Assembly: GCF_011386835.1 (NCBI RefSeq) | Contig: NC_088800.1 | Span: 21,690,572-21,754,571, forward strand | From: Chrysemys picta bellii | Taxonomy: Eukaryota > Chordata > Testudines > Emydidae | DNA length: 64,000 nucleotides | Direction of reading: 5' to 3' | In this document: one piece after another, positions 21,221-31,451 of the stretch | Numbering within the stretch: the first letter of the stretch is position 1 | How the letters are laid out: every line of letters starts with the position of its first letter | Program-made: the position numbers and the translations under genes | The notes under the pieces: model-generated | The model's input: the letters and a program-made list of their open reading frames with translations, nothing else | Databases searched by the model: none | What the model was told of the DNA's origin: nothing

Positions 21221-22400
21221 CAGGGGTCGGCAACCTACGGCACGTGTGCCAAACACATGGCACACGAGCCAATTTTGAGAGGCACGCAGCTCCCTGCCGC
21301 GGTCCCGGCCCCCAGCCCCACTCAGCTCCCCCCCCCACCGCCCACCACTCTCCCCTGAGGGGGCAGGAGGCAGAAGCTTGGTTCTGCAGCAGCCAAGCTT
21401 CCCCCGTCCCCCGCTTCTTCCATTAGTGTGGTGCTTTCCTGCCCCTCCTCCTCTCCATCCCTGCGCCAATCAGCTGATGGCCCTAGTGAGGGGGAGGGGG
21501 AAGAGCGGCAGCGTGCACACAGCTCCATAGAGGACACAGAGAGAGGTAGGGATGGAGCCTGGGGGAAGGGAGTGGAACAGGGCAAATCCCTTCCAGCCCC
21601 CTGCCATGAGCCACTCAAGGCAGGGGGCTGGGAGCACCCCCACGAGCTGAGCACTCCAGCCCTCTGCACTGAGCCCCCCCACACACTCAGCCTTCTGCTC
21701 TGCACCCTCCATACCCCCAGCCCTCTGCCCTGACCCTTGAACCCCCCCCACACACACCCAGCCTTCTGCCCTGCACCCCACACACCCTCAGCCCTGAACC
21801 CCCCCCACACTCAGCCTTCTGCCCTGCACTCCCCATGCCCCCAGCCCTCTGCCCTGCCCCTTGAACCCCCCCACACACACCAAGCCTTCTGCCCTGCCCC
21901 TTGAACCCCCCCCACACACCAAGCCTTCTGTCCTGCACCCCCCACACCCCAACACACACCCAGCCTTCTCCCCTACACCCCCCACACCCCATCCCTCTGC
22001 CCTGATCCCTGAACCCCCCACAAACACAGCCCTCTGCCCTGACTCCCCTCCTCCAGCCCTCTGCCCTGACCCCTGAAACATCCCCTCCCCCCAGGTCGGG
22101 GGTCCCAGCCATAGGCCTTGCTCAGCCCGCTGCCGGCCTAGGTGAACAGAACCCCAGGCTGGCAATGAGCTGAGCAGGCTGGTGGCTTAAGATCAGCATT
22201 TTAATTTAATTTTAAATGACGCTTCTTAAACATTTTGAAAACCTTGTTTACTTTACATACAATAGTTTAGTTATAAAATATAGACTTATAGAAAGAGACC
22301 TTCTAAAAACGTTAAAATGTATTATCAGCACGCGAAACCTTAAATTAGAGTGAATAAATGAAGACTTGGCACACCATTTCTGAAAGGTTGCCTACCCCTG
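21221..22400. mobile_element. hAT (Charlie-like) element, 1180 bp
   Basis: The ends are CAGGGGTCGGCAACC and the complement, GGTTGCCTACCCCTG. A perfect 8-bp duplication (GTGTAGAT) lies at 21213-21220 and 22401-22408. Inside are a GC-rich left part, a minisatellite (21660-22080) and an AT-rich right part (22190-22390) that is nearly the same as in the 26316-28182 copy. No transposase frame is present. Confidence 0.95.
21660..22080. repeat. minisatellite inside hAT element
   Basis: About 11 diverged copies of a unit of roughly 30-40 bp containing CAGCCCTCTGCCCTG and CCCCCCACACACAC. The same unit recurs in the sister element at 27010-27345. Confidence 0.85.
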
Positions 22401-22408
22401 GTGTAGAT

Positions 22409-22880
22409 CATCTCTGTTTGTAGCTCTTTGCTCTTTCACTAGCCAAACAGAACATGGTTCAGAGTCAAAGTTGATGGCTCAGTTTTCCTGAAGTTCTTTT
22501 AGGCATTCCCACTGTGTGAATGAGTCAGAATCAGAGAGGAAAGGTATTTGGTTTTTAGTTCTATGTCTATTGTATTAGTTGTTGGTGTTCTCAGGTATGA
22601 GTTATTTTCTCTAAGAATTGGGTTAATAGCTTTTTACAGTGGGAGGTGTTGGGTTCTGGAGTTGAATGGGGTATTCAGGGTTAACAAAGCAATCCACAGT
22701 CCAGAGAAAGTCAATGAGGTGTGATTTATTGGCTAATATGGTAAAGATGATCCCAAGAGTACAAGTCTCAGAAGTCTGTGGAGAAGGCTCTGCCCCTACC
22801 ACTCTGGCACTCCCACATACTGTGAAGATAGAATTATTCATTTCCACATGGGGTTTTCTATGGCTCTCATCACTACAGTA
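22409..22880. other. unassigned, possibly continuation of a LINE
   Basis: Lies just beyond the hAT that splits the RT fragment at 20925-21212. I see no clear motif in the first 210 bp, and nothing named in the rest. Confidence 0.35.
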
Positions 22881-23010
22881 TGTGTATGCTTTACAAACAA
22901 CTTCATTTATCTTCATAGTAACCCTTTGAGGTGAGGGGTTGGTATTATCTCCATTTTACAGATGGGAAACACAGGCACAGAAAAATTAAGGTCAAAGTTT
23001 CCACTAACTT
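22880..23010 (-). mobile_element. MIR-like SINE fragment
   Basis: The + strand reads CTTCATAGTAACCCTTTGAGG, ATTATCTCCATTTTACAGATG, GGGAAACACAGGCACAG. This is the complement of the MIR region CTGTGCCTCAGTTTCCNCATCTGTAAAATGG. Only the central part is present. Confidence 0.75.
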
Positions 23011-23183
23011 TGGGTGCTCACTATGAGACAACTAGTATTCTGATTTTTCAGAGTACTTAGCATTCTATAGCACTTCATATATTCAAAGCATTGTTCCATT
23101 GAGTTCAGTTGCAGCTGTCAGTACTCAGCACTTCTGCAAATCAGACCCAAGGGTATCAAGTTTGGCACCCAGAACATGAAGAA

Positions 23184-23271
23184 CACACAATTAGTGACGT
23201 GTGAAAAGCTGGGTTTAAGCTACTTTTCACACAATTAGTGACCATGTGTGAAAAGCTGGGTTTAAGCTACT
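23184..23271. repeat. 44-bp tandem duplication
   Basis: Two adjacent copies start CACACAATTAGTGAC (23184 and 23228) and end GGGTTTAAGCTACT. They differ at a couple of positions. Confidence 0.95.
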
Positions 23272-23710
23272 TAAACCAACAGGCAATGAGCCTACCTGTG
23301 TTTGGCACCACAGAATACATTTGAAGAAGCTGTTTCTGTGTCACTTCAAAGCAATGTAGTTCTTTCCCAGAAGAAACATAGCATTTAGGAAGGTGGATTA
23401 AAACAACATACAGTCCTATAGGCATCTTGTCTTACCTAACTTAACCCCTCCTAACCTTAGCTCACATAGATTCAATTTATTCCAGAACCCCATTCTGAGT
23501 CTGAGGGTTAGTTTGCATCATCAAAGACCCTCTTCTCTGTGTCTCAGTCTTAATCTGCTGACAGCCCATCCGCCCCCCTCCTCTTTCTACAAGACCAATC
23601 CTTTAACTGACCCGGGTCTTGTGATCTCTCTCTCTTTTCAGCCATTTCAAGACAGCTGTCTGACTTAGTGGACATATTGGGTTCCAGGGAGTGGGCAGGC
23701 GCAAGCCTAC

Positions 23711-23935
23711 CTTTCTTTCCTGCTCGGAAAAGCAACAGTGTTGAATAACCATTCACAGAAAATCTCTTGCAGACATTATGTTCAATGGTGCAATCTACTT
23801 TTGCTATTTTGACATCTGTCAACCCTGGAAATTGTTCTTTGGAGAGGTTCTCCCAAGTTGGATCCAAGTTCTTACAATGACTACACCATGGAGCATATAA
23901 TGGTGCCAGGCTTGTAGCTTCTTTACAAGCTGACT
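23711..23935 (-). pseudogene. TXNDC5: TXNDC5-like thioredoxin-domain pseudogene fragment
   Basis: About 75 codons on the minus strand resemble the last thioredoxin domain of TXNDC5 (ERp46), an ER protein-disulphide isomerase family member: [11 protein letters not shown], then [22 protein letters not shown] and [13 protein letters not shown]. The active-site motif is CSHC in place of CGHC. The conserved cis-proline (GYPTLL) is Ser, which should damage the fold. The similarity stops at AAG-AAA-G followed by GT (exon-end-like, + strand 23711). Upstream of YAPWC it fades without a pyrimidine-rich acceptor. The frame stays open. A duplicated exon or a truncated retrocopy fits best; a diverged real exon is less likely. 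Confidence 0.72.
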
Positions 23936-24660
23936 ATTGTGTTTGATCTTTTGCTCGGATGCTCCTTATCTAGCTCATGGTTTTGCCTTTCTAGCTTGGC
24001 TCCTTTAACACCTCCTTTGGATGTTACCCCATAGCAAGTAACCAAACACATAAAGGTGTGCACAATAGTCAGAACAAATAAAGAGATGTTTCTGTTTGTC
24101 ACACTGGCATTTCCTAATTTTTAAGTGCTTGACTTTGCAACCTTAATAATGTTCTTTTAACAAAAAGTTGTGTGTGTATAATTTCCAAGGTCTTTTTTAA
24201 AAAGACCTCTGGAAAACAAAACAAAAATTCCATGTGGCATCATATTGACACCCCTATGGTTCATCAGCAAGGCTAGAAGCTTTAGATACATCACACATAC
24301 ATCTGCCACTTGAACTAATAGAGCAACTGACACCTGTAATCCTCCTCCTCTGCCTGGACCTGCACTATAGGAGGATGAGACCCACACTTTATCAGTGGTT
24401 TTCACAGATATTTACTGACAACAGAGGAATGAGGCAGCTCAGGAATCTTGGGATCTATTCCAGGCTTGTGTGATATAGTGGGCACAGACTCTTCTACCAT
24501 TCCACTCAATATTGACCCTTTCTTCCCAGTTGTCTCCAGCCATTCCTTTCCCTTTTGCATCTGAATCGGGCCTGGGTGCCAGCAGAGGGGGGTCATTGAG
24601 ACCACAGGAGAGAAAGGCTCCTTGCTCTCAATACCAGTTCCTGGCTCACCCCAGCCCAGA
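23936..24660. other. unassigned sequence
   Basis: I recognise no repeat or gene. From about 24380 it may be the left part of an older repeat that the MITE at 24667 and the LTR at 25291 interrupted, but I cannot name it. Confidence 0.4.
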
Positions 24661-24666
24661 GTATCT

Positions 24667-24955
24667 GGGGGCTTGTCTATATTTACCGTGCTGGTTCGGC
24701 GGCAGGCAATCGAACTTCTGGGTTCGATTTATCGCGTCTAGTCTGGACGGATAAATCGAACTCAGAAGTGCTCCCCGTCGACTCCGGTAATCCTGCTCGC
24801 CGCAAGGAGTACGCGGAGTCGACGGGGTAGCCTGCCTGCCGGGTCTGGACGGCGGTAAGTTCGAACTAAGGTACGTCGACTTCAGCTACGTTATTCACAT
24901 AGCTGAAGTTGCGTACCTTAGTTCGATTTGGGGGTTTAGTGTAGACCAAGCCTGG
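24667..24955. mobile_element. MITE made of three hairpins
   Basis: The ends are GGGGCTTGTCTATATTTAC and the complement of GTTTAGTGTAGACCAAGCC. Between them are three consecutive inverted repeats: 24714-24733 with 24750-24769, 24773-24786 with 24814-24827, and 24861-24888 with 24900-24926. CpG and TCGA sites are still frequent, which suggests a recent copy. It encodes nothing. The ends fit the Harbinger-like or hAT-like MITEs of reptiles; no target duplication is certain. Confidence 0.8.
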
Positions 24956-25284
24956 GAAGAGCCAATACAGAGAAAGCTTTGTAACTAACTCTGGGCCAGG
25001 GCATGCTCAGTGACTCTGTGGGGTAGCATGTGCACAGAAGGGCTAGCACTCAGAGCTGTGAGAGGATCAAGCATGCTCAAGAAAGATGGAATCTTCAGAG
25101 ATTGTAGCTGCTACAGGAGTTTCTACTGAACATTTGCAAATTTCTATTTTTCAGAGGCTTATAACTTGGCCAAATTTGGACAGATTGTCATGTGGATGGC
25201 AAAAGGCACACCCTTGACATAAAGGTCACCCCTCTGCCACATCTCAAGCCCCTGCTTCAAAGTATGGGGGTGTCAAGAAAAAGT
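24956..25284. other. unassigned sequence
   Basis: Sequence around CATGCTCAGTGACTCTGTGG looks like an old interspersed repeat that continues at 26069, on the far side of the LTR. No family can be named. Confidence 0.35.
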
Positions 25285-25290
25285 CTCATG

Positions 25291-26062
25291 TGACAAGGTT
25301 GGGACTCACCACCGCAGGGCCTCCTGCTGGTCATCTCTGGGAATTAGCTCACTCCAGTGGAGCACCCTCTCCCAGTGGTGTCCTGCCCGTTGTCTCGCCC
25401 TTGGTTGGCATCTGAGCCCACATCGCTCTCTGACTCGTGGCACTCTCTTCCAGACTACTGCCCTCCGGCAGTGCCCCTCAGTCCATCCACACCCCCTTCC
25501 GGGGGGAGAGAGGGTCAATCAGCTGTCTTTGCGCCCCGGCCAATGTGGGCAACTGCACCCCCAAAGTCACACCCCTCTTGGCAGGGGGCTGGTGCAGCCC
25601 AAGACGGCCGCTCCCGTCGGCCGGGTGTAAGGCAAGGGGGAGACCCAGGCCCGCCCACTACTCTGGGTCCCAACCCAGGGACCCTCTAGTGGCAGCCGTC
25701 CTGTCCTCCTTCTCTCCCTCCGTCTGTCCACATCCCTGGGCCACTTCCCCTTCAGCCCCTCGCACCGGCTAGGCCCTTCCCGTCAGGGCCTGCAGCCTGG
25801 CAGACACTGGGTTGGAGTTCCCTTCTGCTCCCCCAGGCCGGCCCAGCGCTGCGCTGCGCTGTTCCAGGTGCTAGTCTCCCTCCTCTGGAGACAGACCTTC
25901 CCCTCTTAAAGGCCTGCCCTCACTGAGCAGCCTTTTTATAGGGCTGAGCCTGGCCCTGATTGGCTCCCAATAAGCCCTTCTCTTATTGGCTGTGCGTCTG
26001 TGCAGGCCCACTGGCCTGCTGCAGCCTAAATTCTTAGGGAGTGGGGCAGTTGCCCTACTACA
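25291..26062 (-). mobile_element. solo LTR, 772 bp
   Basis: On the + strand it begins TGACAAGG and ends CTACTACA (TG...CA), flanked by CTCATG (25285-25290) and CTCATT (26063-26068), a 6-bp duplication with one change. On the minus strand the order is CCAAT-type boxes (complement of GATTGGCTCCCAATAA, 25960-25975), then TATAAAAAGG (25931-25940), then a GC-rich transcribed part. No internal retroviral sequence is attached, so it arose by LTR-LTR recombination. It belongs with the LTRs at 19970 and 52195 by layout. Confidence 0.88.
25931..25940 (-). promoter_or_regulatory. TATA box of the solo LTR
   Basis: TATAAAAAGG on the minus strand, about 25-45 bp downstream of CCAAT boxes within the LTR. 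It could act as a cryptic promoter. Confidence 0.65.
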
Positions 26063-26307
26063 CTCATTTTGAAGAATGGTTTGGTGAACCATTTTGGGTG
26101 GGGATTTTTCCTCTTCCTCAGCCTGAGGCAGATACACAGTGTGGAAATTTTCATCCCAAACAGTTAAAGTTTGGCAAAGTTATAAGGAATTGAAAACAGT
26201 GGAAAGTGTTGGGCAAGCTTAATAACAGGTGGCACTACAAGCCCCACCTAGAATTACTGTGCATGAAGTTCCTTTCATCAACCTGTACTGTATGGAAGAT
26301 TAGCAGA
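26063..26307. other. unassigned sequence
   Basis: Flank between the solo LTR and the next hAT element; nothing recognised. Confidence 0.4.
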
Positions 26308-26399
26308 CTGTAGAACAGGGGTTGGCAACCTATGGCACGCTTGCCAAAGATGGCATGCGAGCCAATTTTTAATGGCACACTGCTGCCTGTCCAAATCCC

Positions 26400-26960
26400 G
26401 AGGACACGCAGCCAGTGAGGGGCAGAGCCCGCGCCACCCCAGATAGGAGCTGCCTCAGCGGCCTGCCCGTGGGCTCCTGCGTCCCTTCACCCGGCGAGGA
26501 GCCCTGCCCGGGGGCATGGAGGGGCCCGCTCACCTGGGCCGCCTTGGTATAGCTGGCCATGGTGGATTGGCGGCGTGCCGGGGGAGCAGGTTCGCTGCCA
26601 GACCCGGTCCTGACTCCCGGTGGCAGTAAGCGGGGGCGGTGGCGGCGGGAGACGCCGGTGGCGGCAGCAGAGCCAGCTGCTGAGCATCCCCGGGAGGAGG
26701 CTCCCAGCCACGGCCATGGATCGGTACTTGCTGGGAGGAGCGGAGAGCCCCACGGCCCGGTGGCACTGAGCGCACAGCAGGTGCAGGCGAGCGGGAATCG
26801 GTGGTGGCCAGAGAGCCCTGGGGCAAGGAGTTCGCATACCGCGGGGTCATGCGCTGCCTGGAGTGGCTCTTCCAGACACAGCCAGAGGGGACTCTCTCGC
26901 CGGGGGGCGCTAGTTGTGCTCGTCCAGTGCGCCGCGGGGCCCTGAGTGAGTGAGCCAGCT
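26400..26960 (-). other. CpG-rich, exon-like segment carried by hAT element
   Basis: On the minus strand, CCACCATGGCC (a strong Kozak context, around 26555-26563) opens a short reading frame MASYTKAAQ. A good splice donor (CAG then GTGAGC) follows at about 26531. The upstream 400 bp are very GC- and CpG-rich, like a promoter and 5' UTR. The + strand also has a protein-like run (WGKEFAYRGVMRCLEWLF, about 26820-26870) whose source I do not know. Transposon capture of a host first exon is an inference; GC-driven chance is the alternative. Confidence 0.35.
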
Positions 26961-27009
26961 GGGGAATGCAGGAGTGGGGGGAGCCCTCTGCCCTGACTCT
27001 CCCTAACAC

Positions 27010-27345
27010 ACTCACAGCCCTCTGCCCTGAGTTCTGACCCCCCCCACACACACCCAGCCCTCTGCCCTGAGCCCTGACCCCCCCTCATACACACCCAGCC
27101 CTCTGCCCTGAGTCCCGCAGCCCCCCAGGCCCGTGCCCTGAGCCCTGTGCCCTGCACACACCCCAGGCCCCTGTCCTGAGCCCTGTGCCCTGCACACACC
27201 CCAGGCCCCTGCCCTGAGCCCTGTACCCCCCTCACACACACCCCAGGCCCCTGCCCTGAGCCCTGTGCCCCACACACACCCCAGGCCCCTGCCCTGAGCC
27301 CTGTACCCCGCTCACACACACCCAGCCCTCTGCTTGACTCCTTCA
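27010..27345. repeat. minisatellite inside hAT element
   Basis: About nine copies of a roughly 35-bp unit with CCCTGCCCTGAGCCCTG and CACACACCCCAG. It gives rise to a long but meaningless minus-strand open frame. Confidence 0.85.
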
Positions 27346-28385
27346 CACACACCCCCACGATCCCAGCCCTGACTCTGGCACCCCCACACATACCCAGCGC
27401 CCCCACACCCCATGCACCCCCCACATCCCCACCCCCACCCTGAGCAGCAAACGGGAGCTCCTGTACACCCCCCCCACATTCCCACCTGCACCCCTCACAC
27501 CAAATGGGAGCTGCCCAGGTAAGTGCCCCACACCCAAATCTCCTGCCCCAACCCTAAGCCCCCTCCCTTATTCTAGCTCCTGGCTAGACCCTTCACCCCC
27601 AGCCCTGTGCTCATTGCACTCCCACCCTCAGCTCAGTGCAGAGAGACGAAGAGAATGGGCCAGAACCAGGGAGAAGGTAGGTACCCACTGTATGTGGGCA
27701 GGGCCGGGACCCCAGACCAGCAGCGGGCTGAACGGGTCCGGCAGCCGGCATCCCGGCTGGCAGGAGCTGGCGGATGGAACCCCTGAGCGGCAGTGGGCTG
27801 TGGGGTCCCGGCCACTGGCCCCTCACAGCCAGCTGCTGGTCTGGGGTTCTGGCTGCCGGACCCTTGCCAGCCAGGATCCCGGCCACAGGCCCCACTCAGC
27901 CTGCTGCCAGCCTAGGTGAACAGAACCCCAGACCAGCAGCGGGCTGAGCAGGCTGGCGGCGTAAGATCAACATTTTAAATTTAATTTTAAATGAACCTTC
28001 TTAAACATTTTGAAAACCTTATTTATTTTACAATGCAACAATAGTTTAGTTATATAATATATAGACTTATAGAGAAACACCTTCTAAAAAACGTTAAAAT
28101 GTATTACCGGCACGCGAAACCTTAAATCGGAGTGAATAAATGAAGACTTTGCACACCACTTCTGAAAGGTTGCCGACCCCTGCTGTAGAACCTAATCCAC
28201 TTATCCTTTTAAAGAGGTTTTGGAACAGAGTTTCACTATAGTTTCCTGCTATTTCCTTTAGCCACATAACCCCTTTGAATTCCACATACCCCCCCCCCAC
28301 AAACACACACTTAATTCTATTTAATATGTCTCTGCACATAAAATGCACATGGAGACACTGAAGTCACCAGCTAACTGCATACAGT

Positions 28386-28464
28386 GGGCCAAATCCTGTC
28401 CCCTTTACTCAAAATTCCCAGCTTTAATAGGAGTTGTGTATGACTATGGAGTGCAGGATTTGCC
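28386..28464. mobile_element. short palindromic MITE
   Basis: GGGCCAAATCCTG on the left and GCAGGATTTGCC on the right are complementary. The total is about 80 bp. Confidence 0.6.
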
Positions 28465-29107
28465 TCATATGCAGCATAAAGAATCCATGATTTTGCTCCA
28501 GATACACAAGTTGTTACAACTTGAGCTAAAGAGAATTATGAATAGCCTTAGGTCTTTTGTGGTATTTTCAGGCTAATCTTTAGCACGTTACAAACTGATA
28601 AGCACTTGCACACGTTAGATTTATTCTATTCAGTAATAACCAGTGCAGCTATACAAAGCCAATATACTAGAAAGCTGGAATAATAAGGTAGATATTTTCA
28701 CCATCTCAGTCAGAGAAATGAATTCAGCAAACTATCGGAGCTTGCTGATGCTTGCAGTAGATTGCCTGCCTATGTTAACCACTGCCTTTGGAAAGATGTA
28801 TTTCCAGAAATGTTATCACAGAAATCAAATGTCTCCTGGCACCACAACAGAATTTTCAGAAAACACTTTCATAAGTGATGCTTTTGGAAAGGATGCGGGG
28901 GGAGGGGGAGAAAAATTGTTGGCTCCACTGAGTTCTGTGGAAGTGATATGGAAGTTTAACCACCCCCCTGACAGAACACTGATATGCTTAGATGGCTGTC
29001 AGCAGTTCCCAAACCATCTTTAGTTCACATTGACGGAAACACTATTGAATGTGGGTACATGAAGGGCCGAGTACTGCAACATGCATGCTGATTAGTGCTG
29101 AACACTA
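28465..29107. other. unassigned sequence
   Basis: No named repeat or gene. A 126-codon + strand frame (28643-29023) has no recognisable motif. Confidence 0.4.
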
Positions 29108-29450
29108 GTGCTGGGCAGGAAATAGTTTTCCTATCCTGTAAAAATTTTCAAGATTTCCAAGAATTTTCCTGTCCTGAATTCCACAAACATTTTTGAGAGA
29201 AAATAATTGGTTCGGGTCAATCAAAGTGAAAAGTCATTTCAGACAAAAAAAAAAAAAAACCACACAACTTTTGATTTACAAAATGTCAAACTGAACAATG
29301 ACAATGTTGAAACTTTTTATCCCCCCCCCAAAAAATCAAAATAGGAAATTCGTCAAGACTGACCATTCCCCAAGGAAAGGTACAGTTTTGATAAATCAGC
29401 ATTTCCCAATGAAAAAGAGTTTTGTCAAAAAAGTCCTAACCAGCTCTACT
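29108..29450. mobile_element. MITE-like element, degenerate
   Basis: The left end GTGCTGGGCAGGAAATAG is imperfectly matched by the complement of CCTAACCAGCTCTAC. The interior is A/T-rich with GGAAATTC/GAATTTTCC-type pairs and an A run at 29247-29260. No target duplication is seen. Confidence 0.5.
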
Positions 29451-29606
29451 GAGTACTTTCCGCTTTCATTGCTATCATTAGAGTCAGTGGAAATTTAGAA
29501 GACTTTTCTCCCCACATAGAATTATAGAAGGTTAGGGTTGGAATAGACCTCAGGAGGTCATCTACTCCAACCCCCTGCTCAAAGCAGGACCAACCCTAAA
29601 TCATGA

Positions 29607-30398
29607 CTAAATCATGCCAGCCACGGCTTTGTCGAGCTGGGCCTTAAACTCTAAGGATGGAGATTCCACCTCCCTAGGTAACCCATTCCAGTGCTTCACC
29701 ACCCTCTTAATTAAATAGTTTTTCCTAATATCCAACCTAGACCTCCCCCACTGCAACTTAACACCATTGCTCCTTGTTCTGTCATCTGCCACCACTGAGA
29801 ACAGGCTAACTTCATCCTCTTTGGAACCCCCCTTCAGGTAGTTGAAGGCTGCTATCAAATCTCCCCTCACTTTTCTTTTCTGCAGACTAAATAACCCCAG
29901 TTCCCTCAGCCTCTCCTCATAAGTCATGTGCCCCAGCCCCCTAATCATTTTCATTGTCCTCCACTGGACTCTCTCCAATTTGTCCACATCATTCCTGTAG
30001 TGGGGAGCCCAAAACTGGATGCAATACTCCAGATGTGGCCTCACCAGTGCCAAATAGAGGGGATTCATCACTTCCCTCGATCTGCTGGCAATGCTCCAAC
30101 TAATGCAGCTCAATATGCAGTTAGCCGTCTTGGCAACAAGGGCACACTGTTGACTCATACCCAACTTCTTGTCCACTGCAATCCCCAGATCCTTTTCTGA
30201 AGAACTGCTGCTTAGCCAGTCAGACCCCAGCCTGTAGCGGTGCATGGGATTCTTCCATCCTAAGTGCAGGACTCTGCACTTGTCCTTGTTGAACCTCATC
30301 AGATTTCTTTTGGCCCAATCCTCCAATTTGTCTAGGTCACTCTGGACCCTATTCCTAACCACCAGCATATCTACCTCTCCCCGCAGGCTTAGTGTCAA
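29607..30398 (-). pseudogene. CR1 ORF2, RT thumb and C-terminal region
   Basis: The open frame of 263 codons has [64 protein letters not shown] and TYEERLRELGLFSL, all landmarks of the CR1 ORF2 C-terminal half. It is open throughout, but its upstream connection to the palm is broken by a frameshift and a stop at about 30390-30400. It cannot function alone. Confidence 0.92.
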
Positions 30399-30399
30399 T

Positions 30400-31047
30400 C
30401 ACGAACTTGCTGAGGGTGCATTCCATTCCATCATCCAGATCATTAATGAAGATATTAAACAAAATTGGCCCCAGGACTGACCCCTGGGGCACTCCGCTTG
30501 ATACTGGCTGCCGACTAGACATCGCTCACTACCTGTTGAACCCAATGATCTAGCCAGCTTTCTATCCACCTTTTAGTCCATTCATCCAATCCATACTTCC
30601 TTAACTTGCTGGCAAGAATACTGTGGGAGACCATATCAAACGCTTTGCTAAAGTCAAGGTATATCACGTCCACTGCTTTCCCCATATCCACAGTCAGTTA
30701 TCTCATCATAGAAGGCAATCAGGTTGGTCAGGCATGACTTGCCCTTGGTGAATCCATATTGACTGTTCCTGATCACCTTCCTCTCCTCCAAGTGCTTCAA
30801 AACGGATTCCTTGAGGACCTGCTCCATGATTTTTCCGGGGACTGAGGTGAGGCTGACCAGTCTGTAGTTCCCTGGATTCTCCTTCTTCCCTTTTTTTTTT
30901 TAAAAAGATGGGCACTATATTTGCCTTTTTCCAATCGTCTGGGACCTCCCACAATTGCCACAAGTTTTCAAAGATAATGGCCAATGACTCTGCAATCACA
31001 TCAGCCAACTCCCTCAGCACCCTCAGATGCATTAGATCCGGCCCCAT
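30400..31047 (-). pseudogene. CR1 ORF2, RT palm fragment
   Basis: It starts GPDLMHLRVLRELADVI and EVPDDWKKANIVPIF, conserved at the start of the CR1 RT domain, with a T/A run (30892-30902) that shifts the frame. [18 protein letters not shown] is readable at about 30430-30490 in another frame. The catalytic FADDTKLGG box reads FVIDTKPAG, so the active-site Asp pair is lost. Confidence 0.85.
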
Positions 31048-31322
31048 GCACTTGTGAATGTCCAGATTTTCACATGAACTGCACTGACTGGGAGGTGCAG
31101 TTCAGAATGAGGGCCCTTGCTCAGGTTGAGCTTTTTACTTACAGGACAATCCTTGACCTTTTTTTATTACATGATAAACGTGATAAAGTGCCAGTGACTA
31201 TTTTGTGGGGAAAAATCTGCTTTTTTCCACTAAAACATGTAGCTATTTATTATGCAGTTACTTTTACATTGAGTGTAATTAAGAAATCTGAGAGAACGTG
31301 TATATATAACAAAATACACGTA

Positions 31323-31451
31323 GGGCCTGATTCTCATCCCACTTGCACCAGTTTTTCCACTGGTTTAACTTCACTGGTCCCAGTTCTCATCTCAGTTAAA
31401 CTGTAACCACCTCTAATTTACAGCAGTGCAACTGAGACCAGAATCAGGGCC
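31323..31451. mobile_element. palindromic MITE, 129 bp
   Basis: GGGCCTGATTCTCATCC on the left pairs with GAGACCAGAATCAGGGCC on the right. Inner arms CAGTTTTTCCACTGG and GTTAAACTG add further pairing. Confidence 0.8.

Larger units (their letters stand above)
26316..28182. mobile_element. hAT (Charlie-like) element, 1867 bp, with extra GC-rich insert
   Basis: The ends are CAGGGGTTGGCAACC and GGTTGCCGACCCCTG. A perfect 8-bp duplication (CTGTAGAA) lies at 26308-26315 and 28183-28190. The right 270 bp match the copy at 21221-22400, and the minisatellite at 27010-27345 is shared. The segment 26400-26960 is GC- and CpG-rich, has no counterpart in the sister copy, and looks like a captured CpG-island/first-exon sequence. 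Confidence 0.95.
29515..31050 (-). mobile_element. CR1 LINE, 5'-truncated
   Basis: The 3' end with the CR1-type ATTCTATG tail lies at 29515-29535 (complement). The body carries the 3' UTR, ORF2 C-terminal region (29607-30398) and RT palm (30400-31047). It begins within the RT at about 31050, a typical 5' truncation. It is the best preserved CR1 in the window. CR1 insertions usually lack clear target duplications and I see none. Confidence 0.92.

Noticed and set aside
21322..22165. Several overlapping Gly- or Pro-rich frames
   Set aside because: These come from the minisatellite at 21660-22080 in three frames and have no protein-like variety.
26400..26960. A real CpG-island promoter of a resident gene
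   Set aside because: The block is bounded by intact hAT ends and a perfect target duplication, so it came with the transposon; no downstream exons are seen on the minus strand.
21660..27345. Regularly spaced repeats as a CRISPR array
   Set aside because: Units are contiguous and diverged, without unique spacers, and lie inside transposons of a vertebrate-type genome.
26369..27424. A 351-codon minus-strand open frame, the longest in the window
   Set aside because: It runs across the hAT minisatellite (repeated VCGAQGSGQGPG-like units) and the GC-rich block. Its composition follows the repeat and no domain is visible.
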